Translations under genes and position numbers: made by a program
The notes under the pieces: generated by a model
Seen by the model: only the letters and a program-made list of their open reading frames with translations
Databases searched by the model: none
What the model was told of the DNA's origin: nothing
Source: Tardiphaga sp. vice304
GTDB lineage: Bacteria > Pseudomonadota > Alphaproteobacteria > Rhizobiales > Xanthobacteraceae
Direction: 5' to 3'
Length of the DNA: 64,000 nucleotides
Assembly: GCF_007018905.1 (NCBI RefSeq)
Contig: NZ_CP041402.1
Location: forward strand, 1,910,001 to 1,974,000
Shown: piece by piece, positions 8,833-18,180 of the stretch
How positions within the stretch are numbered: position 1 is the stretch's first letter
Layout of the letters: every line of letters starts with the position of its first letter

Positions 8833-9822
8833 CTATGTGCTGAAAAGACGGGCCCGTGCCAGCGTGATGGAAGGCAATTCGCCGAAGGCCTTGCAATAGT
8901 CTCTGGCAAAATGGCCGAGATTGGCGAAGTTGCAGGCCAGTGCAATGCCAGTGACTGTTGCTGCCGCGTCGCCAGCTTGCAGCATTTCTTTAGCACGCTG
9001 CAGCCGCACCTGCTTGGCGAACAGTCGTGGTGAATAGCCGCGATGCGCGACAAAGGCGCGTGCCAGCGTTCGTGCGCTGACGCCGGTGATCTCAGTCAGT
9101 TCCTCAATCTCGACTGCGCGCTGCCAATTAGCTTCAATATACTGCTCGGCGCGACGAACATGGGCCGGCGTTCCGGCGCTGACATCGCTTTCAAGCAGGT
9201 GCGTGAAACTGTGACGGACCGTGCAGAGAAACGAGACTTCGATCGCCTGTTCAAACTGGTGTACGATCGGGACGGGTAATGCGTCATGCGCCGGGTTGAG
9301 CTGGCTCCGGCAGAAATGGGCGAGTTGAACCAAGCGCTGCACTTCAGCCGTATCCGTGCGAACGCAATTATCAAATACAAGGTCACCCTTCGGCGCGAAG
9401 CCCAGCATTGCGGTGAGCCTGCTCTTGAGCCCGTCGTGGCCGAGACGCAGCACCATCTGCTCGTAGCCGGCGTGAAATTTCAGCTTGGACGCGCGGCCAG
9501 GCGATGTCACGCAGCCGTGCTGCGGATCGACTTGCACCACCTCGCAACCGACCGTCGTTGTCGAATGGCCTTTGGTCCCGATCTGAAAACGCACGGCGTC
9601 GGTCTCGTCAAAATGCGCCACCGCCTCGCCGCCATAAGCGCAGATGCCAAGCGATACTCGGTCCGTGATGATAAAATCGCCGTAGCCTTCGAACGCGCCG
9701 GCCGGCGGCCCTGTGAAATGACTGGCACCGAAGCGCGTCAGCATCGCATGACGCATTTCTTCCGGGTCGCTCGTATGCACGAACGAGTGCCGGCGTAACG
9801 GCGCCGAGGGCGATATAATCAC
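8833..9822 (-). CDS. AraC-family transcriptional regulator
   Basis: 329 residues from a GTG start. The N-terminal about 200 residues form an AraC-binding-like (cupin-type) sensor region. The C-terminal about 100 residues are an AraC/XylS double helix-turn-helix: ANWQRAVEIEELTEITGVSA followed by T-L-A-R-A-F, and later G-I-A-L-A-C-N-F-A-N-L-G-H-F-A-R-D-Y, the conserved second helix pair. It is transcribed divergently from the chemoreceptor gene, across a 345-bp intergenic region that would hold both promoters. Its effector and targets are unknown. Codon third positions look ordinary for the host. Confidence 0.88.
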   Translation of the reverse strand: MIISPSAPLRRHSFVHTSDPEEMRHAMLTRFGASHFTGPPAGAFEGYGDFIITDRVSLGICAYGGEAVAHFDETDAVRFQIGTKGHSTTTVGCEVVQVDPQHGCVTSPGRASKLKFHAGYEQMVLRLGHDGLKSRLTAMLGFAPKGDLVFDNCVRTDTAEVQRLVQLAHFCRSQLNPAHDALPVPIVHQFEQAIEVSFLCTVRHSFTHLLESDVSAGTPAHVRRAEQYIEANWQRAVEIEELTEITGVSARTLARAFVAHRGYSPRLFAKQVRLQRAKEMLQAGDAAATVTGIALACNFANLGHFARDYCKAFGELPSITLARARLFST

Positions 9823-10167
9823 GGACGACCCTGCTGAGATGAGATGACGACCACAATCCTTGCACCTTCCACATCAGCACCGCTAATCATTTTTTTCTTT
9901 AGTTACTACATGAGCGTACGAAACCCGACATTGTCCGGATCTGAGCGACGACAGCAGAGCTCGGACTAACGCAACGTTCTTCTTGATGAACTAAGCATGT
10001 CATCGAGTTCACCGACAGCTTGCTCGCTTAGACGCAAAGGCGGCCACCACAACCAAGGCGGCTTTTAAACTCGGTGAAAGTCGGCATCACTCCCTGCGAT
10101 CATTTCTGAAAACTTAATTTGCGTGCGGTCACGGCCCGGTGCCGGGGACTGCCAGCAGAGGATTATC
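9823..10167. promoter_or_regulatory. Divergent intergenic region between araC-type gene and chemoreceptor
   Basis: This 345-base AT-richer stretch is likely to carry promoters for both neighbours. It includes the run ATCATTTTTTTCTTTAGTTA around 9886-9905. No gene-like open frame, strong terminator or clear operator is seen. The ribosome-binding site for the chemoreceptor is AGAGGA at 10157-10162. Confidence 0.4.
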
Positions 10168-12318
10168 ATGCGCACGAACTTGCCCATCACCGCTGCTGAG
10201 TATCCAATTACCGACGAGACCCTTATTGTTTCGAAGACCGACACCAGGGGAAACCTGACCTATTTTAACGATCAGTTCGTTGCGGCATCCGGCTTCACCG
10301 AGGCGGAGCTGATGGGGCAGCCGCACAACTTCATCCGGCACCCGCACATGCCGCCGGAGGCGTTCGAGAATATGTGGATGACGCTGAAGCTGGGCCAGCC
10401 ATGGGTTGGTGCCGTGAAGAACCGGCGCAAGGACGGCGGATTTTACTGGGTACTGGCGAGTGCGACCCCGATCTGGGAGAGCGGTCAGGTCAGCGGCTAC
10501 ATGTCAATTCGCTCGAAGCTGCCCGCTGACCAGCGCGTGGAAGCCGAGCAGGTATACGCGCTGATGCGCGATAAGAAGGCGCAGAAGTATCGTATCGATG
10601 CCGGTGTGATCCGTCGCCGCTCGGCGTTCGACCATATCGCCGTGTTCACCCGGACCTTGAAGGCGCGGCTGACGACGTTGATCGCAGTGCAGGCTTTGGT
10701 CATGTTGATTATCGGCCTTACCGGCGTTCTGGCGACGCGCGACAGCAACACGCGTCTGAAGTCGATTTATGAAGATCGTGCGATCCCGCTCGCGCAACTG
10801 TTCCAGATCAACGACCGCATGAAGGACAACACAATCGCTCAATACGACGCCGTCACCCGTGGCCGCGCCGGCAATCCGATCGGCGATATCGCGGGCCGCG
10901 TAACCGGCAATACCGAGGCGATTTCCAAAGTCTGGGCCGAATACATGGCGACCTACCTGACCCCGGAAGAGAAGGATGTTGCCGAAGCTTTCATCGTCAA
11001 GCGCAAGAGCTACGTTGAAGGCGCGGTCAAGCCGGCGCTGACCTTGCTCGCAGATCGCAAGTTCGAGGAGGCTGCAAACTTGCTGGCTGGCAGGGCTAAT
11101 GAACTGTACGCCTTGGCAAAGTCGGACCTCGATAAGCTGGTCGCGATTCAGGTCAAGGAAGCCAAGAACGAATTCGAGACCGCGGAGAGCCGATATACTT
11201 TGGTGCTCGGTTTTGCCGTCGCCATGCTGACCGCCGGCATTCTGCTGTGCGCCTGGCTCGGCCTGCAGACCATCCGGGCCATCGGCCAGCCGCTGACGCG
11301 GCTGAATGGCGCGATGGACAAGATAGCCCAGGGTCTGTTCACCACCCGGATCGTCATCGATCGCGACGACGAAATCGGCATCGCGATGCGCAATGTGCAG
11401 GCCATGCAGTCCAAACTCGGCTTCGATCGCGAGGAGGCGATGGACGCCGAGAAGCGGATTGCCGTACAGCGCAAATTAGACCTGCACAGGCTGGCCAACG
11501 ATTTCGAAGATGCCGTCGGCGAGATCATCGACACCGTGACGTCGGCCTCCACCGAGCTTGAGGCATCGGCCAGCACGTTGACTGCGACGGCAGAACGCTC
11601 GCAGGAATTGACGACAATGGTGGCGGCCGCTTCAGAAGAAGCCTCGACCAACGTCCAGTCGGTCGCGTCGGCGACCGAGGAAATGGCGTCTTCGGTCAAT
11701 GAGATCAGCCGCCAGGTGCAGGACTCCGCGCGGATCGCCGGTGAAGCCGTGGCGCAGGCCGAAAAAACCAACGAGCGCGTCGGGCTGCTGGCGACCGCGG
11801 CAGGTCGTATCGGCGAGGTGGTTGATCTGATCAACAATATCGCCGGGCAGACCAACCTGCTGGCCTTGAACGCGACGATCGAGGCAGCACGCGCCGGAGA
11901 GGCCGGCCGCGGTTTCGCCGTCGTGGCTTCCGAGGTGAAGGCGCTTGCCGCACAGACCGCCAAAGCGACTGGCGAGATCAGCGCGCAGATCGCCGGGATA
12001 CAGTCGGCGACCGGCGAGTCGGTCCTGGCCATCAAGGAGATCAGCGCCACTATCGATCATATGGCGGAGATCGCCGCGACCATCGCGTCGGCGATTGAAG
12101 AACAGGGTGCAGCCACGCAGGAAATTTCTCGCAACGTCCAGCAGGCGGCGCAAGGCACGATACTGGTCAGTTCGAACATCGCCGATGTTCAGCGTGGTGC
12201 GACGGAGACCGGGTCGGCTTCTTCACAGGTTCTGTCGGCGGCGCAGTCGCTGTCGTCGGACAGCAACCGGTTGAAAGCAGAAGTCAGCAAGTTCCTTGGC
12301 ACTGTCCGCGCTTCTTGA
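10168..12318 (+). CDS. PAS-containing methyl-accepting chemotaxis protein (Aer-like)
   Basis: 716 residues from the ATG at 10168, preferred over an upstream GTG at 10123 because AGAGGA stands just ahead of it and the PAS domain begins soon after. Order: Aer-type PAS (about 10-120, with [19 protein letters not shown] and [12 protein letters not shown]), membrane helix 1 (about 168-190), a four-helix-bundle ligand region, membrane helix 2 (about 346-368), HAMP (about 368-420), and the cytoplasmic signalling domain with the conserved tip [20 protein letters not shown] (near 555-574). It reports redox state or an extracellular ligand to CheA/CheW. Having both a PAS and a periplasmic bundle suggests dual sensing. 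An intrinsic terminator follows. Confidence 0.92.
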   Translation: MRTNLPITAAEYPITDETLIVSKTDTRGNLTYFNDQFVAASGFTEAELMGQPHNFIRHPHMPPEAFENMWMTLKLGQPWVGAVKNRRKDGGFYWVLASATPIWESGQVSGYMSIRSKLPADQRVEAEQVYALMRDKKAQKYRIDAGVIRRRSAFDHIAVFTRTLKARLTTLIAVQALVMLIIGLTGVLATRDSNTRLKSIYEDRAIPLAQLFQINDRMKDNTIAQYDAVTRGRAGNPIGDIAGRVTGNTEAISKVWAEYMATYLTPEEKDVAEAFIVKRKSYVEGAVKPALTLLADRKFEEAANLLAGRANELYALAKSDLDKLVAIQVKEAKNEFETAESRYTLVLGFAVAMLTAGILLCAWLGLQTIRAIGQPLTRLNGAMDKIAQGLFTTRIVIDRDDEIGIAMRNVQAMQSKLGFDREEAMDAEKRIAVQRKLDLHRLANDFEDAVGEIIDTVTSASTELEASASTLTATAERSQELTTMVAAASEEASTNVQSVASATEEMASSVNEISRQVQDSARIAGEAVAQAEKTNERVGLLATAAGRIGEVVDLINNIAGQTNLLALNATIEAARAGEAGRGFAVVASEVKALAAQTAKATGEISAQIAGIQSATGESVLAIKEISATIDHMAEIAATIASAIEEQGAATQEISRNVQQAAQGTILVSSNIADVQRGATETGSASSQVLSAAQSLSSDSNRLKAEVSKFLGTVRAS

Positions 12319-12329
12319 CCTAACGAGAG

Positions 12330-12349
12330 CCCGGTTCACGCCGGGTTTT
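12330..12349 (+). terminator. Intrinsic terminator after chemoreceptor
   Basis: CCCGG stem, loop TTCACG, CCGGG stem, then TTTT. It lies 12 bases after the chemoreceptor stop. The stem is short but the T-run is in the right place. Confidence 0.55.
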
Positions 12350-12377
12350 CACCTAACTTGGAGCACCGGTGCGTACC

Positions 12378-12698
12378 ATGAGCAACACCGTTCAAATGTT
12401 TCGATCTCAGCCCGTACTAGAGTCCACCGGTCGTTCAATCGGTGAACCTTGTCCGAACCCGACGGTCGTCGCGGACGTTGTCGCATCGACGGACCGGCTG
12501 ATAACCAAGGCATAGAAGCTTAGCCAGCATCTGGCCACTGTCCATCATGCCGTCGGCATGATGCGCGAAAGCGGTCTTTCGGCGATTCATCAGAGAGTGG
12601 CACGGACCAACAAGGAAGTCCTTGCTCTGGCCCGGCATGCGCTAACGATTGTGCTGGACAACCTACGTGACATTCGACTGCGGCTCTCCGTAGGTTGA
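12378..12698 (+). pseudogene. Small gene interrupted by an in-frame TAG
   Basis: The ATG at 12378 opens a frame (MSNTVQMFRSQPVLESTGRS...) that stops after 45 codons at TAG 12513-12515. It then stays open for another 60 codons to TGA 12696-12698. The downstream half has a coherent helical composition (KLSQHLATVHHAVGMMRESG, then VARTNKEVLALARHALTIVL) and contains its own ATG-ATG near 12558. Either an amber mutation has split an approximately 105-residue protein, or two small proteins are made. Function is unknown. Its position between the chemoreceptor and the island suggests a small host gene, not island cargo. Confidence 0.4.
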
Positions 12699-12774
12699 TT
12701 GAAGAACAAAAAGCGGTGGTCTCTGGGGCGGTAGGTTCTCCGGGGGGATGACAGGTCTGCAAGGCTTTGACAGC

Positions 12775-12824
12775 ATTGGTGGGCCCGGCAGGACTCGAAC
12801 CTGCAACCAGACCGTTATGAGCGG
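12775..12824 (-). repeat. Left attachment repeat: displaced 3' half of tRNA(CAU)
   Basis: These 50 bases match 32430-32479 perfectly. They comprise the tRNA from its anticodon stem through the T arm, acceptor strand and CCA, plus 3 bases beyond. The sequence diverges at 12825, where a tRNA would need its 5' half, so this copy cannot fold into a tRNA. The integrase gene begins 38 bases away. This is the classic footprint of tyrosine-recombinase integration into a tRNA 3' end. Confidence 0.93.
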
Positions 12825-12861
12825 CAGACGCCACCAAATCGTTCATTACAGTGCCCCATTT

Positions 12862-14064
12862 TTACTGAACTTTGATAACGCTCGTTTTCGTTCTTTCCTG
12901 CCGTTTCTGTGGCGAAGCTGAGGCGGTAGGTTTGGCTGTCATCTTCGCTACAGCATCTTTCAAATGATCTGGATGGTGATGACCGTAGACGCGAAGCAGA
13001 GTTTCGACTGACATCCCGAGATAGCCAGCAGCCTGCCAAGGAATGGTCCCGTTCTGCATCAGCCATGTAGCTGCCGTGTGACGTAAGGTGTGCGGGGAAG
13101 CATGCTCGATATGGGATAACAACACGGCTTTGGCAAATCCCGTCTTGACCGATTTCACTGCTTCTCCGTGCCACTCCACGAAATGCGACCGGATGATGCC
13201 CTTGCGGTGCCATCGGCCCAGGTGAGCTAGCAGGCGCGGCGGAATAGGCATCGGTGTCTGGCGCTTGTTCGTTTCGGGAGCGCCCAGAGCGCGCCGGTAA
13301 TACATTCCTCGTTCAAGGTCTACAAATGACCGGCCTACGGCTGGGATTGGTGAAGCTGAAGCTATGGCACCGGCGCGGGTGCCACTGTAGATGCCGATCA
13401 CGATAAACCGTGCTACATGCCTTAAGGGTCTTTTGTCCGTGACGACCTTATGGCCCTTATTCGGGCCGCGATGAATTGTTTGAGTCTCGCGAGCGCGCCA
13501 ACATGCCCATATAAGCCGGGCAGCCTCCGAACGGGTAAGCCAGCGGTCGCGGGGCTGGCCTTTTTTGGGCAAGACGACCCTGACTGTACCGCGATGCAGG
13601 CCCTCAAAGGCGTGGTGCCCGATAGCGGCCCGCAAGTCCTCCAGGTCACGGCGAGCGCCGCCCGTGTTGCCCCGGTCGTACGTATAGGCTCTACACGTTT
13701 CCCCGTTGACCGCAGAAAGCATCATCGCTTTCCAAAAACTGTTCAACCGCTCGATGCGTTTAAGAAATTTCGGAGCGTTGGGATTCTCGACGTAGAGGTC
13801 GGGCCGGTCATCGATGTAAATCGAAAGTACATCGGCAACCGGGATTTTATCAATGTCCTGTTCTCTTCGCTCAGGTTTATATTTTAGAGCGATGTATTCT
13901 TTGAGGGCTTGCTCAGCCTGCGCAACTTCGCGCTCAGCGCATCCGGTGGCGCGATAGCTCGTTCCGTCTCGGATGACCCACGTAGGGTGGTGGGTAATCT
14001 TTCCGGTACTGTCGCGTCGCGCTGGTCGAAGATGGAGCCGGGCACCTTTGCATTTACGCGGCAT
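12862..14064 (-). CDS. Tyrosine recombinase (island integrase)
   Basis: 400 residues, normal for island integrases. The N-terminal arm and core-binding region (about 1-150) is followed by the catalytic domain: Arg I in G-I-Y-S-G-T-R (R230), the H-x-x-R box in H-T-L-R-H-T (H325, R328), and the nucleophile in L-L-R-V-Y-G-H-H-H (Y360). All key residues are present, so it should be active. It would cut and join the 50-bp repeats at 12775 and 32430. The first 60 codons overlap the excisionase-like gene in another frame. Confidence 0.95.
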   Translation of the reverse strand: MPRKCKGARLHLRPARRDSTGKITHHPTWVIRDGTSYRATGCAEREVAQAEQALKEYIALKYKPERREQDIDKIPVADVLSIYIDDRPDLYVENPNAPKFLKRIERLNSFWKAMMLSAVNGETCRAYTYDRGNTGGARRDLEDLRAAIGHHAFEGLHRGTVRVVLPKKGQPRDRWLTRSEAARLIWACWRARETQTIHRGPNKGHKVVTDKRPLRHVARFIVIGIYSGTRAGAIASASPIPAVGRSFVDLERGMYYRRALGAPETNKRQTPMPIPPRLLAHLGRWHRKGIIRSHFVEWHGEAVKSVKTGFAKAVLLSHIEHASPHTLRHTAATWLMQNGTIPWQAAGYLGMSVETLLRVYGHHHPDHLKDAVAKMTAKPTASASPQKRQERTKTSVIKVQ

Positions 14065-14270
14065 AGCTTACGCATCTCCTCAATAGCTGCGAGGGTGGTG
14101 AATTGCTTGTTTGCCAGTATCTCAACAGTTAGATGCCCGCGTGCAATTTCACGACGGAGACCTGAAACCGTCATACCTCCAGCAGGGAACCCGAGGGTGA
14201 TGGCTTCTGCAAGCCTCAACGGTGTATCAGGTCCGATATGGACGGGGGATAAATCTCCCTTCGTGCGCAT
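13884..14270 (-). CDS. Excisionase-like small DNA-binding protein
   Basis: 128 residues. It has a helix-turn-helix-like core (M-T-V-S-G-L-R-R-E-I-A-R-G-H-L-T-V-E, about 33-50) and a T-L-A-A-I-E-E-M-R-K-L-C helix after it, the pattern of excisionase/recombination-directionality factors encoded beside integrases in rhizobial islands. The C-terminal 60 residues lie over the start of the integrase gene (181-bp overlap, 13884-14064). The gene starts one base after the stop of the upstream regulator, so the three form an operon. A role in excision is an inference from position and fold. Confidence 0.7.
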   Translation of the reverse strand: MRTKGDLSPVHIGPDTPLRLAEAITLGFPAGGMTVSGLRREIARGHLTVEILANKQFTTLAAIEEMRKLCRVNAKVPGSIFDQRDATVPERLPTTLRGSSETERAIAPPDALSAKLRRLSKPSKNTSL

Positions 14271-14271
14271 C

Positions 14272-14769
14272 CTACGCTTGGCCTTTGTTGTCCGGCCGTC
14301 GCTCCCATTCGGCCATCATCAGCTTAAATAGGCTGCCCAAATCGTGAGGCTCGAAGCCGCCACAGGGCTTTCCAGCAAGCGCACTCAGGACCTGTTCAAC
14401 GCACTTCCGACCTTTTTCGGTAAGGACGTATCCATCTGTGCGGCGTCCTTCAACGAAATCGTCGGTTTCGATCAACCCGTAGCCGCCTTCAGCACTGCCC
14501 TTACGGCCTCCGACTGTGAGCGTTTCCAGCAGGCGGCTAGCGCCAGAGGGAGAGAGATCAAGCTCCCTCGTCACATCTCGCAAGCGAGGTATACGCAGAA
14601 TCTTCTGATCTAGAGTTTCGAGGGCAATGAATATCAGGACTTGGCACCCCGCTCCTGTGATCCTTGGCGCATATCGACGGATCGCTTGATGCGCATCGAG
14701 AAAGCGGCGCAGCAGTTGCATTTGCTTGGCTAACGTAAGAGGTGCGGCTTCGGGCTGGGTCATGGGCAA
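14272..14769 (-). CDS. Winged-helix (MarR-like) transcriptional regulator
   Basis: 165 residues. The central region I-P-R-L-R-D-V-T-R-E-L-D-L-S-P-S-G-A-S-R (about 61-80) is a helix-turn-helix, followed by a wing and the T-E-K-G-R-K-C motif common in MarR/PadR-like proteins. It heads the regulator-excisionase-integrase operon and faces the methylase gene. The 96-bp gap between them holds the inverted repeat TTGACAA...TTGTCAA, a candidate autoregulatory site. It probably controls island excision. Confidence 0.65.
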   Translation of the reverse strand: MPMTQPEAAPLTLAKQMQLLRRFLDAHQAIRRYAPRITGAGCQVLIFIALETLDQKILRIPRLRDVTRELDLSPSGASRLLETLTVGGRKGSAEGGYGLIETDDFVEGRRTDGYVLTEKGRKCVEQVLSALAGKPCGGFEPHDLGSLFKLMMAEWERRPDNKGQA

Positions 14770-14784
14770 TCCTATAAGACAAAT

Positions 14785-14816
14785 TTGACAATAGAAAATG
14801 TTTTGCCACTTGTCAA
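14785..14816. promoter_or_regulatory. Candidate operator between island regulator and methylase
   Basis: Inverted repeat TTGACAA (14785-14791) and TTGTCAA (14810-14816), separated by 18 bases. Each arm continues with TAG, so the arms also read as near-direct repeats. It sits in the divergent promoter region and could bind the winged-helix protein. It was found by eye only. Confidence 0.35.
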
Positions 14817-14865
14817 TAGAGCGCCAGTTGCGTACATGGCTTTACAACCATGAAGCAGATAGCCC

Positions 14866-16611
14866 TTGTCGAACCACAACACGTTCAAACTCAATTCCGA
14901 GCGCCCCGTAAGCGAAGGCACCTGTCCCAGTGTCCTTCGATCCTTCCCGTGGCCTGGAAGCAAAGCCATGCACCTCGGATGGCTTCTTCCGCTTCTCCCA
15001 GAGTGCACTCATTACGTTGAGCCGTTCGGCGGCTCAGCCGCCGTCCTGCTGAACCGGCCGATCTCGCCTATCGAGACCTACAACGACCTTGATGGGGAGG
15101 TGGTAAACTTCCTCAAAAACGTGCGCGAACAGCCGGACAAACTTCAGCGTCTCATAGACCTCACACCATACAGCCGCACCGAGTTTGCGGCTTCGCTCGG
15201 CCCCAGCGAGCACCTATCCGACCTCGAAAGAGCAAGACGTTTCTACGTTCGAGTAAGGCAGAGCCACATGGCTTTTTCCGTGAACGCGCTCCCGTCCAAC
15301 TGGGGCACAACTCCGAACCAAAGCAGGAACGGAATGGCGCTCGCTTCAGCACGATTCAGGTCGGGGGTGACACGGTTCAACGAAGTTGCATCGCGGTTAA
15401 GCGGGATTTCGATGGAGAGCCGCCCCGCGATGGCGATCATTGCCGCATTAGATGGACCGGATAGACTGTTCTATTGCGATCCGCCGTACGTGGCTGAGAC
15501 GTGGACACGCAAAGATAAGACCTACACCAACGTGTTGACCGACGATGATCATCGAGACCTCGCGCGTGCTCTCAATGAGTGCAGCGCAAAGGTCGCGATC
15601 TCAGGCTACGATTGCGCGCTCTACAGCTATCTTTATCCTGCGACGGACTGGCGGAAACTACGTGCTCCTCCGCAGCAAAGCCCCGCGTCCAAGAGGCTCC
15701 GACAAGAAGTCCTCTGGTGCAACTACGGGGAGGATGGGGAAAGGCTTCGGCGCACACTGGTGAGTGGGGCGGTGTTGGAAAATCCAACCCCCGCCAACAC
15801 CGAGGTGGACGCGCTCGTCTCCCAAGTCGCCCTCGCAGCAATTGACGCCTGGAAGGCAAGAGGTCGCCAACACAAGGCGCTTCACGCCTTCATGGGACGT
15901 GCATATAGCCTTGCAGGCAAACTCAGAGATGACGAATCCGAGTTCGACCGTATCATGCAGGCTCGGGGTATAAAGAAGCCGAAGCTCGATCACCTTTATT
16001 ATCACCTGATCCAAGCATTCCAGCCCGAGGAACAGCGCGCTGACCCCGACATGAAGTCGGAAGCGTCGCGCTTGAAGCGGGCTTTCATTCAAGCCGAAGC
16101 GCTTGGCTACACGACGGGGGATTTTGTGCGCCGGATCGAGCGCAAGGAAGTCGTGGCCGGAAGAAGGATCAGCGGCGTTAACAAGCTGATCAAGCTGGCG
16201 CAACTGTCAAAGCCGTTAAAGAGGGCGGATTCCACGTCTCAGGCGGCCGGAAGGCCGGGCACGGCCCTCCCTGATATCGGTGCAAGCTTCATCGACTTGT
16301 CGTGGTACCTCGCCACGATGCTGAATAAGGCCCTTCCGCTTCCCGAGCGGCTAGCTGCGATGAATGCGGCAGCGGATGCGGCAGAGAGGGCGAGCGTCTC
16401 ACCGGGCGAAATTCAAGTTCGCGTATCGGCAAGCCAAGACCGGGTAACCACTCCGGCTCCGGCCGCCCATCCTGAAGGACCGGAGCCACGGAGGTCTCAT
16501 CCCCAGGCGCACCCGTCCGGAAAGGCTCGCAACAGCTTCGACATCCTAAGCCGTCCCGCCAATATCCTGGTCCGTGGTCCAGCCCACTTAGCGACTGCTG
16601 ACCGGGCGTGA
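14866..16611 (+). CDS. Dam-type (D12 class) N6-adenine methyltransferase with long C-terminal extension
   Basis: 581 residues from a TTG start (14866). TTG is chosen because a stop lies immediately upstream in frame and the first ATG (14968) would remove the SAM-binding F-P-W-P-G-S-K box (27-33). V-E-P-F-G-G-S-A (51-58) and the catalytic D-P-P-Y (205-208) follow in Dam order. Dam enzymes are usually 260-300 residues. Here about 280 further residues follow, mostly helical and charged (about 300-440), then a Pro/Ala-rich tail. The extension has no recognised domain. The gene is convergent with the P-loop gene. It could protect island DNA or regulate it. No cognate nuclease of its own is seen nearby. 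Confidence 0.85.
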   Translation: MSNHNTFKLNSERPVSEGTCPSVLRSFPWPGSKAMHLGWLLPLLPECTHYVEPFGGSAAVLLNRPISPIETYNDLDGEVVNFLKNVREQPDKLQRLIDLTPYSRTEFAASLGPSEHLSDLERARRFYVRVRQSHMAFSVNALPSNWGTTPNQSRNGMALASARFRSGVTRFNEVASRLSGISMESRPAMAIIAALDGPDRLFYCDPPYVAETWTRKDKTYTNVLTDDDHRDLARALNECSAKVAISGYDCALYSYLYPATDWRKLRAPPQQSPASKRLRQEVLWCNYGEDGERLRRTLVSGAVLENPTPANTEVDALVSQVALAAIDAWKARGRQHKALHAFMGRAYSLAGKLRDDESEFDRIMQARGIKKPKLDHLYYHLIQAFQPEEQRADPDMKSEASRLKRAFIQAEALGYTTGDFVRRIERKEVVAGRRISGVNKLIKLAQLSKPLKRADSTSQAAGRPGTALPDIGASFIDLSWYLATMLNKALPLPERLAAMNAAADAAERASVSPGEIQVRVSASQDRVTTPAPAAHPEGPEPRRSHPQAHPSGKARNSFDILSRPANILVRGPAHLATADRA

Positions 16612-16695
16612 GCCGTCGTTTGCCCAGCCCAGATGTATCAGAAGCAGACCTGTCCGGCCTGCAACCTGTGTTGGTCAATAGCAAGGAGGTCGCCT

Positions 16696-18180
16696 TCATC
16701 CAGCCCTGAGCGTCGTCACTTTCTTTGGAGGTCGCCCTGGCTCCCGGAGAGTTCCTGCTTCCTCTCTCCGTAAACGTTCGATGGACCGTGCTTGCCGCTT
16801 TCGGGCGGCATCTTTGTTCCGACGCTCAGCCAGTCTCTCGGCCTTGCTACGGTCGTCTAACTGCACCGGCTTCCGACCGCCCTTTGGCCGCTCAAACTCC
16901 ATAAGCCCGGCCTCATCAATTCCAAGCAGGGTCACACCGGTGATGCCGCCGTCTTCTAAAAAGTCTCGCACTGCTTCTGCTTGCCAGAGGTCGTACACGT
17001 AGATGTCATACAAACCATCGAAATCCGGATTTCGAATTGCACCTCGCATCACAAACTGCTGGATGTCTTCAATCTCACGCGCACGAGCGATCTGGTCTTT
17101 GGTGAGCCCGAACACCTCCAGGATCGCGGAATCGGCGTCTTGTGCCTTGTTCGAATAAATGATCGCGCAGGAGCGGAGGTGCCTGTAGGCGTTCGTCCCT
17201 GCTTGGCGAGGCGAGACCTGTTTGCCTTTCAGCAGTAACTCGAAGCGATCACGGACGACCTCGTTGCCCGACCAGAAGCCCAAATCATGTAGCTTGCTGA
17301 GATACAAACCAACAGCGTTGAGGCAATCGCGCCCATCACCGTTCTTCCAGAACTCGGTCGAGCCACGGTGTCCTGTGATGTAGTGGATGTGAACCTTCGG
17401 TTGGCCTGACCGTGGAGACTCAATCCACTCGCAGCTATATTCGACCTCGCCGGGGAATAAGCTGTCGGTAGCCAGAGCACACAAGCTCGACGCATATCCG
17501 GATGCTGCGATCTTGACGCTCGCGCATTCGGCAAGGTCGCGAGGCGTCCAAAGAGACCACCAACGGATTGGCTTAGATCGGTCGAACGCCTCGTCCCAGG
17601 CCCCGACATCGACGTACAATCCTGAAACACTAATGACGCGTTTGTGGAAGGCAGCAAGCTGCTCGGCTAGATCGTCTCGCAGAAAATGCCCGATGGACGG
17701 TGCATCTGTCTTTGCCTGCACTTTGCACCACTTCGTGCCTTCGACCTTAATCAGATGGTATAGCGTCTCAAACCATCTGGCCGCTACTGGCGCTCGAATC
17801 TGACCAGAAGCTACCGCGTCGGGAGTCTCATCGATGCGAACATGCCAGCCCTCTAATTCAGCCGGATCGATTGATTGAAGTCCTTCGTGCGTAATAGCTA
17901 GAATGACGTGCTGAGCATCTTTAAGAAAGCGGAATGCGTCAGCGATGCGTCTCTTGATCGGACCGGCCTCATCCTGGTCGGAGTGGATTGAGGTAATTGT
18001 CGGTTGCGCGTTGGACTGCGCCGCATGTGATCTGAGCGACGAGACGTGTTCTTCAATTAGTGCCGTTCGAGGAGCCGCAAGGATGTATCGACCTGGACCG
18101 CAAATCATCTCGCTGAGCATCCGAGAAGTCTTGCCCGATCCGGGCAAACCCTCGAAAATCGTAATACGTGTAGGTTTCAT
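16696..18180 (-). CDS. P-loop NTPase, helicase-like N-terminus, unknown function
   Basis: 494 residues. Walker A G-L-P-G-S-G-K-T sits at residues 11-18. It is followed by A-A-P-R-T-A-L-I-E-E-H (motif Ia-like, about 35-45), I-T-H-E-G-L (96-101) and a Walker B-like R-I-D-E-T-P-D (115-121), together resembling the first RecA lobe of superfamily 2 helicases. No clear second lobe is recognised. The C-terminus is strongly basic (K-D-A-A-R-K-R-Q-A-R-S), suggesting nucleic-acid binding. It is convergent with the extended methylase 84 bases away. I cannot name a function. Replication or defence helicase are both possible. Confidence 0.6.
   Translation of the reverse strand: MKPTRITIFEGLPGSGKTSRMLSEMICGPGRYILAAPRTALIEEHVSSLRSHAAQSNAQPTITSIHSDQDEAGPIKRRIADAFRFLKDAQHVILAITHEGLQSIDPAELEGWHVRIDETPDAVASGQIRAPVAARWFETLYHLIKVEGTKWCKVQAKTDAPSIGHFLRDDLAEQLAAFHKRVISVSGLYVDVGAWDEAFDRSKPIRWWSLWTPRDLAECASVKIAASGYASSLCALATDSLFPGEVEYSCEWIESPRSGQPKVHIHYITGHRGSTEFWKNGDGRDCLNAVGLYLSKLHDLGFWSGNEVVRDRFELLLKGKQVSPRQAGTNAYRHLRSCAIIYSNKAQDADSAILEVFGLTKDQIARAREIEDIQQFVMRGAIRNPDFDGLYDIYVYDLWQAEAVRDFLEDGGITGVTLLGIDEAGLMEFERPKGGRKPVQLDDRSKAERLAERRNKDAARKRQARSIERLRREEAGTLREPGRPPKKVTTLRAG

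Noticed and set aside
14850..15021. ATG at 14850 as the methylase start
   Set aside because: It is in another frame and that frame ends at TGA 15019-15021 without any methylase motif. The TTG at 14866 is in the correct frame.
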